Positions 7,257 through 13,933 of a DNA stretch of 48,718 nt are shown one piece after another (the first letter of the stretch is position 1; every line of letters begins with the position of its first letter). The notes under the pieces were generated by a model. It was given only the letters and a program-made list of their open reading frames with translations, ran no database searches and was not told the origin of the DNA. The DNA lies in NCBI GenBank assembly GCA_947258885.1, contig CAMYKD010000020.1, forward strand, positions 5,970 to 54,687. The letters are read 5' to 3'. The position numbers and the translations under genes are program-made. This DNA comes from an uncultured Kiloniellales bacterium. Lineage in GTDB: Bacteria > Pseudomonadota > Alphaproteobacteria > Kiloniellales > JAKSDN01.

Positions 7257-8741
7257 TTATGGTTCTGCCTGGAAGTTGCGAAAGACCCAGTCGAGCTTGC
7301 GCCGAAGCTCCTTGTTGTAGGTCTTGTTGATCCGGATTTCCGGCCGCAGGCGCCAGTCCTCGCTCTGTCTGGCGAGCGCCTCGGCCAGCGCCCAGCGGTG
7401 CGTGTAGCGCCGGCCGGCGAGGCGCGCCAGGGCCTCGATCTGCGCCTTGCCCAGCCAGAGCGGATCGATCCCGGCAAAGCCCGCCGGGTCGAGGAACAGG
7501 TCCGCGCGCTCGGCGTAGATCATGACCTGGGCGCGCGCGTCCGCGTCCAACCCGCTCAGCTTGTCGAGCGCGCCGCGGAACTGCCGGGCCGAGGCGAAGG
7601 TCCGGCCCGACAGATCGCCGAGGGCCGCCACCGAAACGCCCTCGCGCGCGACACGGTCCAACACCTGGTCGGACACGACGTAGGGGACCGGGCGGTAGAC
7701 CTGCTGGTTGAACACGTTCTGCAGGAAGAACAGTCCGACGAAGCAGATCAGGCCGGCGATCAGCGGCGTCAGCACCCAGCCCGCGCCGATGCCGCCGAGC
7801 ACGTGCCAGCGGATCGCCCGGCCGCCCCGTACGAGCCCGATGCCGAGCACCGCGCCGACCACGGCCTGGGAGCTCGAAACCGGGACCAGGGGTATCGTGG
7901 GCAGCCCGTTCTCCGCCAGCAGCCGTTCCAGTCCCTCGGAGGCGAAGAGGAAGAGGACCAGCGAATGGGCCACGACCGCGACCCAGGCTGCGACCGGCGA
8001 GAGCGGCATCAGGCTCCTGCCGACGGTCACCATCACCGCCCGGGAGTAGGTCACGACGCCGACGCCGATGGCGAGCGCGCCAATCAGGAAGAGCTGCTGG
8101 GTCGAGGAGAAGGTCACCAGGCCCAGGACCTTGAAGTCCGTGAAGGGCGACGCGGGCACGAACACGCCCATGACATTGGCGATGTTGTTGGCACCCAGAC
8201 TGTAGGCGCCGAAGGCGCCGGCCAGGATCAACCCGAGGCGGGTGTAAGCGTCGGCGCGCAGAAGATGGGGCTTGGTCACGCGCAGCAGATAGACCGTCGC
8301 CTTGAACAGCAGCGCGGCGATCGCCGCGGCCAGCAGCGGGCAGACGATCCAGGTGCCGAGAATCGTGACCAGCGTTCCGGTGTCGGTGCGGGTCTCGCTG
8401 AACAGGTTCCAGCCGATGATGCCGCCGACGATCGCCTGGGTGGTCGAGACCGGGAGGCCGACCTTGGTCATGAAATAGACCGCGAAGGCCGCCGCGAAGG
8501 CCGCCATGAAGGACCCGCCCATCGCGTTGACCGCGCCCAGCTTGCCCAGGGTATGGGCGGCGCCGCCGCCGCTGATCACCGCGCCCAGCACGACGAACAC
8601 GCTACAGATCGCCGCGGCCGTGGCGAAGCGGACCATCCGGGTGCCGACCGCGGTGCCAAACACGTTGGCGGCATCGTTGGCGCCGAGGGACCAGCCCAGG
8701 AACAGGCCGCTGGACAGAAAGAACAGGACGGCGGCATCCAT
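7257..8741 (-). CDS. inorganic phosphate transporter, PiT family
   Basis: A 494-residue membrane protein with the PiT signature GANDAANVFGTAVGT near the N-terminus and its repeat SLGANNIANVMG in the second half, plus GLPVSTTQAIVGG and VSSSQAVVGAVLG. These duplicated motifs are diagnostic of low-affinity metal-phosphate:proton (or sodium) symporters of the inner membrane. A soluble segment of about 130 residues follows the last clear helices (from VVSDQVLDRVARE onward to a basic C-terminus) and is longer than in minimal PiT proteins. It ends shortly after the DUF47 gene, 15 bases apart, the usual pairing of PiT and its regulator. Confidence 0.93.
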   Translation of the reverse strand: MDAAVLFFLSSGLFLGWSLGANDAANVFGTAVGTRMVRFATAAAICSVFVVLGAVISGGGAAHTLGKLGAVNAMGGSFMAAFAAAFAVYFMTKVGLPVSTTQAIVGGIIGWNLFSETRTDTGTLVTILGTWIVCPLLAAAIAALLFKATVYLLRVTKPHLLRADAYTRLGLILAGAFGAYSLGANNIANVMGVFVPASPFTDFKVLGLVTFSSTQQLFLIGALAIGVGVVTYSRAVMVTVGRSLMPLSPVAAWVAVVAHSLVLFLFASEGLERLLAENGLPTIPLVPVSSSQAVVGAVLGIGLVRGGRAIRWHVLGGIGAGWVLTPLIAGLICFVGLFFLQNVFNQQVYRPVPYVVSDQVLDRVAREGVSVAALGDLSGRTFASARQFRGALDKLSGLDADARAQVMIYAERADLFLDPAGFAGIDPLWLGKAQIEALARLAGRRYTHRWALAEALARQSEDWRLRPEIRINKTYNKELRRKLDWVFRNFQAEP

Positions 8742-8756
8742 GGCGGGCGGGCCGCC

Positions 8757-9434
8757 TCAGACGGTGCGCTTGATCGTGTAGATGGCCAGGCGGTCGGCCA
8801 CGTCCTCGGCCCGGTCGGCCACGTTGTCGATGTCCTCGACGAAGCTGCGCAGATGGGCCTTGTGGGCGAGCGGCAGCTCGGAGGCGAAGATCGCGCGCTT
8901 GAGCTTGGTGCTCACCTTGTCGGCTTCCTTCTCGTAGAACATCACCTTGTGCATGTGATCGGCGACCGCCTCGATGTTGCGGAAGAAGGCCCGCGAGGCG
9001 AGCACGATAGACTCGACCCCGTTGACGGCCTGGTCCGCCAGGACGGCGAAATCGCCCCGGAATTGCTCCGGGATGTCGGGAGTCTCGATCGAGAAGCCCC
9101 AGAGCGCCCCTTCGAAGAGATTGAGCACGGAATCCAGGTTTTCGAGCAGGCCCAGCACGTCGCCCCGCGACTCGGGGATCAGGGTCTGCGTATAGAGCTG
9201 GGTCTCGATGCCGCGGCGCAGGTGGTCGGCGCTGCTCTCCAGGGTATTCACGTCGCTCAGCTTTTCCTCGAACTCGGCGGTCGCGCCCTCGGCCAGATAG
9301 ATCTGCACGGCCCGGCGGAACGACAGCCCCGCCTGGGAGAGCTTGTCCAGGAAGGCGTCGATCTCGTTCTCCAACGCCTTGGTCCGGCGAAACAGCGGCA
9401 CGTTCTTGGCGTGGCCCAGGGTCTTTGGCAGCAT
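8757..9434 (-). CDS. DUF47 (TIGR00153) PhoU-like phosphate transport accessory protein
   Basis: A 225-residue all-helical PhoU-like protein. Characteristic stretches are RRTKALENEIDAFLDKLSQ, SSADHLRRGIETQLY, and near the end DIDNVADRAEDVADRLAIY, giving Asp/Glu clusters that bind metals in this family. It precedes the PiT transporter by 15 bases on the same strand, so the two are co-transcribed and the protein probably controls or couples transporter activity. A GGAG ribosome-binding site lies 8 bases before the ATG. Full family length. Confidence 0.92.
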   Translation of the reverse strand: MLPKTLGHAKNVPLFRRTKALENEIDAFLDKLSQAGLSFRRAVQIYLAEGATAEFEEKLSDVNTLESSADHLRRGIETQLYTQTLIPESRGDVLGLLENLDSVLNLFEGALWGFSIETPDIPEQFRGDFAVLADQAVNGVESIVLASRAFFRNIEAVADHMHKVMFYEKEADKVSTKLKRAIFASELPLAHKAHLRSFVEDIDNVADRAEDVADRLAIYTIKRTV

Positions 9435-9669
9435 GTCGTCACTCCACCCCCGGCGTCCGCCCCTCGCGCCCCCGGCCTACATTCCAGGGCAGCTTTGCGG
9501 CTGTTTCCGGGAGGTTCCTGGAAAAGCTCGGTGTCTTGATTCGCTCCTATGCCATCTTGGCGCAACAGGCCGGTCCACGGCAAGACCGCGAAACGGCCGG
9601 GCCCGGGCTGGCCAAGCGGGCCGCCGCCAGGGCATGATGGCGCGGCGTCAGGCGGAGCGGGGCCGGGAC

Positions 9670-10464
9670 ATGACGGAGATCAACAACAGGCTGTTGACGC
9701 CGGACGATCCGCACCCGGTCTCGGTCGAGCGTCCCGACGGCGTCTCGCCGGTCTTCCTCACCTGCGACCATGCGGGCAACCGCATCCCCGGCCGGCTCGG
9801 CTCGCTCGGCGTCGCCGATGCCGAGCTGCGGCGTCACATCGCCTGGGACCCGGGTGCGGCCGAGGTCGCCCGCGGCCTCTCGGCGCGGCTCGACGCCACA
9901 CTCGTGCTGCAGGCCTATTCGCGGCTGGTGATCGATTGCAACCGTGCCACGCACCGGCCGGATTCGATCGCGTCGATCAGCGAGCATACGGCGATTCCCG
10001 GCAACTCGAACCTGCACCCGGACCACGCGGCGGCCCGGGCCCGCGAGATCTTCCATCCCTATCACGACACCATCGTGGCCGCGCTCGACGCGCGCCGCGC
10101 GAACGGCAGGCAGAGCATATTGTTCTGCATGCACAGCTTCACCCCGGTCTACAAGGGCGAGCCGCGGCCCTGGCACGTCGGGCTGCTGTACAACCGCGAT
10201 GATCGACTTGCCCGGGCCATGATGACGCTTATGGCCGAGGTGCCGGGGCTATGCGTCGGCGACAACCAGCCCTATGCGATCAGCGACGAGAGCGACTACA
10301 CGATCCCGGTGCACGGCGAGCAGCGCGGCATTCCGCACGTCGAGGTCGAGATCCGCCACGACCTGATCGAGACGCCCGAGGGTCAGCGGTACTGGGCCGG
10401 GCGTCTCGAGGCCTGGCTGACCGCGGCCTTGGCGCGCCTTGCCGGATCCAGCGCGGGGTTCTGA
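9670..10464 (+). CDS. N-formylglutamate amidohydrolase family protein
   Basis: A 264-residue protein of the N-formylglutamate deformylase (HutG-like) family. Typical motifs are VFLTCDHAGNRIP near residues 26-40, DPGAAEVARGLS, LVIDCNRATHRPDS, HPYHDTI and FCMHSFTPV; the His, Asp and Glu residues in these motifs form the zinc site. The family removes the formyl group of N-formylglutamate in histidine breakdown, but no hut genes are visible here, so the true substrate may be another N-acyl amino acid. The start at ATG 9670 is chosen from the conserved N-terminus and an upstream GGAG; ATGs at 9634 and 9637 in the same frame are possible. Confidence 0.85.
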   Translation: MTEINNRLLTPDDPHPVSVERPDGVSPVFLTCDHAGNRIPGRLGSLGVADAELRRHIAWDPGAAEVARGLSARLDATLVLQAYSRLVIDCNRATHRPDSIASISEHTAIPGNSNLHPDHAAARAREIFHPYHDTIVAALDARRANGRQSILFCMHSFTPVYKGEPRPWHVGLLYNRDDRLARAMMTLMAEVPGLCVGDNQPYAISDESDYTIPVHGEQRGIPHVEVEIRHDLIETPEGQRYWAGRLEAWLTAALARLAGSSAGF

Positions 10465-10650
10465 TACCAGGGAGCCGATGACGGCATTCATCGGCTCGCC
10501 GGCAAGCGCGACCGCGCGCCCGCCACCTCACCTTGAGACACTGCCACCTCAAGCAAGGCACGACCAGGCATACAAGGGGCAACAGGCGAGTCCAGTCATG
10601 GGCTCGTCGGTATGAGACGAGCGGACCGGGACCGCCGCCGGGGCTCGATG

Positions 10651-11265
10651 CTACATCATGGCCTGCTCGTACTCGCTCATCTTGTCGAGTAGGCCCTTGA
10701 TCTCCGCCGCCGTGATCCGGGTTTGGAAGTCCCGGCCCGAAAGGGGAACGAATTTCAGGCTCCATGAGGGCGCCTTGCCCTTGCCGCGGTCATAGGACGA
10801 GGCGATCTCGCTCAGCAATCTCCCGCTCACCCGGAACCCGATGTGCTCCTCGTAATTGCATCCCTCGCCGGATGTCAGGAGGCATTCGGCATCCGAGCGC
10901 AGCCGCGTCAGGCCGGCCGATTTCGGGCCCCGCGCCGTTTGATACTCGACGGTCTCGTAGTTGCGCCGTTTCTTGTCGGTGTAGTTGATCAGCTGATGGA
11001 CCTCGAAGATCCGAGCCCGCGTCCTCTTGTTGATGTATCCACGCAGAAAGGTATCCACCTTCACACGTGCCAACGGGCCTTGCTTCTGCTCGAAGCCCGG
11101 TCTCGTCGTGAAGGCGACGAACGCGTCCTGCTCGTCGGTTCGGACGGTCGTCGCGACCTTGAAATGCTCATCGGAGAGGGAATGCTGCTGCGGCGACCGG
11201 TAATTCTGTACACCGGCGCAGGCGGAAAACGACAAGACGATAATAAATACCAGTAATACTCTCAT
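10651..11265 (-). CDS. predicted lipoprotein of unknown function
   Basis: A 204-residue protein starting MRVLLVFIIVLSFSACAG, a type II signal peptide with the lipobox Cys at residue 16. The ATG at 11263-11265 is preferred over the one at 11274 because GGGAG lies 9 bases before it, whereas it abuts the other. The mature protein is mixed alpha/beta, with two Cys residues (AECLLTSGEGCNY) that could form a disulfide. No known family is recognised; stretches such as YETVEYQTARGPK and LKFVPLSGRDFQTRI suggest a beta-rich periplasmic domain. The gene's 5' end sits in lower-GC DNA than its surroundings, which hints at acquisition by transfer. Confidence 0.72.
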   Translation of the reverse strand: MRVLLVFIIVLSFSACAGVQNYRSPQQHSLSDEHFKVATTVRTDEQDAFVAFTTRPGFEQKQGPLARVKVDTFLRGYINKRTRARIFEVHQLINYTDKKRRNYETVEYQTARGPKSAGLTRLRSDAECLLTSGEGCNYEEHIGFRVSGRLLSEIASSYDRGKGKAPSWSLKFVPLSGRDFQTRITAAEIKGLLDKMSEYEQAMM

Positions 11266-11645
11266 GACAGGCATCTCCCATAAATCCGATACTCGTCGCG
11301 AACCAGATCTCCTATTTATATGAACGACGGTTTATTATTTGTTAGCGTTCAAGTTTCACGAGATTTTCACGTTCGAATGTTTGTGCAACAATAGTCGGTT
11401 CGGGAGCAAGTTCCCGAGAAAAGCCTCCGGCTGGCGGTTCGTTGCCACTAATACAAAGGTCATTATCAGTGACCTTTGGTATAACCGGATCACACCTCCG
11501 GGAGAGCCCGTCCCCGCCCCGTTTCGAGCGGTCCGGTCGGGCAGGAAGCTTGATCTAATTCATCGATTCCGGCCTTTGTTATTGTGCTAATGTGGGTGGG
11601 TAGCAGATCTGCGACCGGTGATGGTGGGTTTCGGGGAGGGGTGGG
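11266..11645. other. low-GC intergenic region between divergent genes
   Basis: These 380 bases separate the divergent lipoprotein and PagL-like genes and are clearly AT-richer than the rest of the window (for example 11310-11400). No coding potential is seen. It must hold both promoters. It contains the inverted repeat described at 11454-11478 and a shorter one near 11399-11416 (TCGGGA/TCCCGA). Confidence 0.6.
11454..11478. repeat. 9-bp perfect inverted repeat (candidate operator or hairpin)
   Basis: CAAAGGTCA (11454-11462), a 7-base spacer TTATCAG, then TGACCTTTG (11470-11478). No T-run follows on either strand, so it is unlikely to be a terminator. Its place between divergent genes favours an operator for a dimeric regulator. 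It lies about 170 bases upstream of the PagL-like start. Confidence 0.45.
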
Positions 11646-12215
11646 ATGTTTCGCGCGCGCTTTGTCGTGTTCTTGGTGGCTGCGTTTTTGTTCTTCATTC
11701 CATCCGCGCCGGCTTCGGCCCAGGAGTTTTCGTTCTTCGAGAGCGGCATGGCCCCGGGCATCGCGAGCCTGAGCGTCGGCGGGTACAACCTCCGCAAGAC
11801 CACCGGCACCGGCAACAAAGCCGCCATATTCCAGCTCGACCTGGTGCCCGACTTCACCTTGATGAGGGTCGACGACTGGCTTTACGTGCACCCATACGTG
11901 GGCGGCTGGGTCACGACCGATGAGAGCCGCATGGCCTATGGCGGCCTGCAAGCTCTGTTGGTGCTTGCCGAGACGCTGGAGTTTCGCGCCTTCGTCGCCG
12001 TCGGGCCGTTCGGCAAGGGCGACGGCGAGGACCTGAAAAGCGACGCGCTGTTCCACTCGGGCGGAACGGTGTTCTATGTCTTGGAAAGCGGCTGGCGTTT
12101 CGGCGCAACGTTGACCCATCAGTCGCACGGCCACCTGTTCTCCTCGTCCCACTCCAACCCCGGTGCCGAAAGCCTCATGTTCAGCGTCGCGGTTCCTTTC
12201 GGAGAGTTGTTTTGA
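11646..12215 (+). CDS. PagL-like outer-membrane protein (acyloxyacyl hydrolase / lipid A 3-O-deacylase family)
   Basis: A 189-residue protein with a Sec signal peptide ending ASAQ at about residue 26, followed by a mature part of about 160 residues that fits an eight-stranded barrel (alternating strands such as LDLVPDFTLM, LYVHPYVGG, VFYVLESGWRFGATL). Near the C-terminus THQSHGHL followed by NPGAESLMFSVAVPF matches the PagL pattern HxSN...NPGxE, giving candidate catalytic residues H158, S160 and E175. The Asn after the Ser is His here. PagL enzymes remove a 3-O-linked acyl chain from lipid A in the outer membrane. GGGGAGGGG precedes the ATG. Family membership is probable; activity is unproven because of the variant motif. 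Confidence 0.7.
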   Translation: MFRARFVVFLVAAFLFFIPSAPASAQEFSFFESGMAPGIASLSVGGYNLRKTTGTGNKAAIFQLDLVPDFTLMRVDDWLYVHPYVGGWVTTDESRMAYGGLQALLVLAETLEFRAFVAVGPFGKGDGEDLKSDALFHSGGTVFYVLESGWRFGATLTHQSHGHLFSSSHSNPGAESLMFSVAVPFGELF

Positions 12216-12341
12216 GGCGCCAAGCGAACCGGACCGCGCGCGGGCCCGCAGTCCGCGCGCGGGGGCGCCGACAGCGCCGAAAAGGGCCGTGACCCCGGCG
12301 AGGGGATCGTGCACTCTGTCCGCGCACCGGGGGAGAATCCG

Positions 12342-13286
12342 ATGTTTCCACTCGAAGACAAGCTCAAGGCCGGCGAAATCGTCGTGCTCGACGGCGCGAC
12401 CGGGACCGAACTGCAGCGCCGCGGCGCGGCGATGGACCGCGTGGCCTGGTGCGCCAGGGCGACCATGACCCACGGCGACCTGCTGCGCCAGGTGCACGAG
12501 GACTACATCCGCGCCGGTGCGGACGTGGTCACCGCGAATACCTTCGCGACCTCGCGCCGGATGCTGGCGCCCGCCGGGCTGGGCGACTCGGTCGCCGAGA
12601 TCAACACCCGGGCGGTGCGGCTCGCCCGCGAGGCGCGCGACACGGCGGCGCCCGACCGTCCCGTCGCTGTCGCGGGCTCGCTTTCGGCCATGCAGCCGAT
12701 CGTGCCGGGAACCGGCGAAGCGGACCCGGCCTTCCTGGCCAGCGCGGCGGAGGCCAAGGCCAACTATGGCGAGCTTGCCGGGCTACTGGCCGAGGCCGGC
12801 GCCGACCTGATCCTGATGGAGATGATGTGCGACATCGAACAGGCGACCTATGCGGTCGAGGCGGCGGTGGCGACCGGCCTGCCGGTCTGGGTGGGCTTCA
12901 GCGTCGGCGCGGCCGAGGGCGGCCGGGTTCCCATGCATCGCCGCGACGACCTCGATTTCGCCGAGGTGATCGAGCCGGTCATGCGCGTCGGCGGCTCGGT
13001 CGCCGGGATCATGCACAGCTACGCCCAGGACACGACGGCGGGGCTCGAGGTGCTTTTCGAGCGCTGGCCCGGGCCGGTCTCGGCCTACCCGGAATCCGGC
13101 TTCTTCAAGATGCCCGACTGGCAGTTCGTCGACATCATGCCGCCCGGGGACTTCGCAGAGCTGGCCTGTGCCTGGGTCGAGGGCGGCGTTCAGATCGTCG
13201 GCGGCTGCTGCGGCATCGGCCCCGAGCATATCGAGGCCATGACGGCGCGGCTGCCGCGCCACGCGGGGCCTCGGCCGTTATCGTGA
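12342..13286 (+). CDS. homocysteine S-methyltransferase family protein (betaine-homocysteine methyltransferase-like)
   Basis: A 314-residue TIM-barrel methyltransferase. It begins with the family motif VVLDGATGTELQRRG, has AGADVVTANTFATSRRML, and ends with IVGGCCGIGPEHI, whose two Cys residues plus a third upstream (MMCDIEQ) bind the catalytic zinc that activates the homocysteine thiol. The methyl donor may be betaine, S-methylmethionine or another compound. The ATG at 12342 is chosen because GGGGGAGA lies 6-7 bases before it and the conserved N-terminus follows at once. It precedes the non-coding region 13287-13933. Confidence 0.88.
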   Translation: MFPLEDKLKAGEIVVLDGATGTELQRRGAAMDRVAWCARATMTHGDLLRQVHEDYIRAGADVVTANTFATSRRMLAPAGLGDSVAEINTRAVRLAREARDTAAPDRPVAVAGSLSAMQPIVPGTGEADPAFLASAAEAKANYGELAGLLAEAGADLILMEMMCDIEQATYAVEAAVATGLPVWVGFSVGAAEGGRVPMHRRDDLDFAEVIEPVMRVGGSVAGIMHSYAQDTTAGLEVLFERWPGPVSAYPESGFFKMPDWQFVDIMPPGDFAELACAWVEGGVQIVGGCCGIGPEHIEAMTARLPRHAGPRPLS

Positions 13287-13298
13287 TACCCTGACATG

Positions 13299-13314
13299 TT
13301 AACTATTTGTTAAC
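13299..13314. promoter_or_regulatory. perfect CtrA-type binding site (TTAA-N7-TTAAC)
   Basis: TTAACTATTTGTTAAC fits the full alphaproteobacterial CtrA consensus exactly: TTAA, seven bases, TTAAC. It lies just after the homocysteine methyltransferase stop and about 40 bases upstream of a TTGACA promoter element. CtrA is the essential cell-cycle response regulator that both activates promoters and represses replication origins in Caulobacter. Function here is inferred from the match. Confidence 0.55.
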
Positions 13315-13354
13315 TATATGTGGGGGGATTTGCGTACTAGACCACAAAATTTAG

Positions 13355-13384
13355 TTGACAAGAGCGACTCGGGTTGGTTACTAG
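13355..13384 (+). promoter_or_regulatory. putative sigma-70 promoter with GANTC in the spacer
   Basis: A perfect -35 TTGACA (13355-13360) is followed after 17-18 bases by a weak -10 (TTACTA or TACTAG, ending 13383/13384). The spacer carries GACTC at 13366-13370, a GANTC target of the CcrM methylase. Promoters with GANTC here are GcrA-controlled in Caulobacter. It would drive the short RNA ending at the terminator near 13486. Confidence 0.45.
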
Positions 13385-13389
13385 GGGCA

Positions 13390-13486
13390 CGCCAATGCAT
13401 GGACGCGGGTCCTAAGTTTGTATCCTGACAGAAGGGCCCGGCGCGGTTCGAAGGCTCCTGGAGCCGAGATCGCGCCGGGCCTTTTT
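13390..13486 (+). ncRNA. candidate small RNA of about 95 nt
   Basis: Between the promoter above and the strong terminator lies a stretch without coding potential. It contains a small hairpin GGAC-GCGG-GTCC (13401-13412), a single-stranded linker (TAAGTTTGTATCCTGACAGAA), and the terminator stem. The 5' end is estimated from the promoter. The same hairpin with its flank TGCAT recurs, inverted, inside the convergent minus-strand RNA. An alternative is that this is only the 3' untranslated end of the upstream methyltransferase transcript. Confidence 0.42.
13435..13486 (+). terminator. strong intrinsic terminator
   Basis: A perfect 11-bp GC stem (GGCCCGGCGCG at 13435-13445 with CGCGCCGGGCC at 13471-13481) encloses a second hairpin (GGCTCC...GGAGCC, 13453-13465) and is followed directly by TTTTT (13482-13486). 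No T-run follows on the minus strand, so it is directional. Confidence 0.85.
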
Positions 13487-13532
13487 GTCGCCCGGAGCGC
13501 GTGCTGCCGCAGAAATAGGATGTCGGGAGGGC

Positions 13533-13760
13533 AAAAAAAGGGGAGGCGCCAAGTGCGCGGACGCGGGGTCCATGCAACGTACTCCGAAGAGTACTCCTGA
13601 CGCCTCCTGAACCGATCCACCTAGAAACTTCGTGACCCGATGGGTCTGCTACCCGAAGGTGGCGGCCCCGCCGGACCCTTCCGCCTAAAGGCTTCCCGGT
13701 CCGTGCGATCCCCGATCCGAAGATCGAAAACCGCACCACCATGATCCTTCGGATGGCGTT
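13533..13760 (-). ncRNA. candidate highly structured non-coding RNA of about 220 nt
   Basis: On the minus strand this stretch folds into consecutive perfect helices. In plus coordinates they are: 13703-13707 with 13732-13736 enclosing 13713-13726; 13673-13677 with 13698-13702; 13661-13672; 13651-13660; 13634-13646; then a three-way junction closed by 13542-13548 with 13601-13607 and containing 13559-13571 and 13579-13594. Three of these hairpins (13713-13726, 13651-13660, 13579-13594) have the very stable C(UUCG)G loop when read on the minus strand, and seven T residues (complement of 13533-13539) follow the last helix. Both facts fix the strand. A weak promoter (TTGCGG at 13789-13794, 17 bases, TATTGC at 13766-13771) would start it near 13759. 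It shows no 6S, SRP, RNase P or tmRNA signature that I recognise. Confidence 0.55.
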
Positions 13761-13799
13761 TCGCCGCAATACGAAAAACCGCGGCACCCCGCAATTTTC

Positions 13800-13848
13800 T
13801 GTGCATAACAATGCATGTGATGCACAATTCATCCACAGGTTCCCCACA
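13800..13848. promoter_or_regulatory. cluster of four DnaA-box-like sequences
   Basis: TTATGCACA on the minus strand (13800-13808) fits the consensus TTWTNCACA exactly. On the plus strand TGATGCACA (13818-13826) and TCATCCACA (13829-13837) each differ at one position, and TTCCCCACA (13840-13848) differs at two and contains TCCCCA. The three plus-strand boxes start exactly 11 bases apart. The G-second-base and TCCCCA variants resemble the weak DnaA boxes of the Caulobacter origin. Confidence 0.45.
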
Positions 13849-13933
13849 GGCGCGGCGCTCCCTGCGGATTCCCTCGAGGGAGGACAGATCCTCCGAACCG
13901 GAACCGTGAACCGGGCTGCGAAAAGGCGAAGGC

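Noticed and set aside
7398-9539. A 713-codon open frame on the plus strand opposite the PiT and DUF47 genes
   Set aside because: Its translation is Arg/Gly/Asp/His-rich with no family features and it exactly opposes two well-supported genes; a typical GC-rich antisense shadow.
13446-13452. GTTCGAA resembling a tRNA T-loop
   Set aside because: It lies in the internal loop of the terminator stem; no acceptor, D or anticodon stem surrounds it.
13533-13760. Structured RNA considered as 6S, SRP, RNase P or tmRNA
   Set aside because: None of the conserved sequence signatures (SRP GGAAGG/AGCA, RNase P and tmRNA cores, 6S closing stem with open bubble) could be found, so it is left unassigned.
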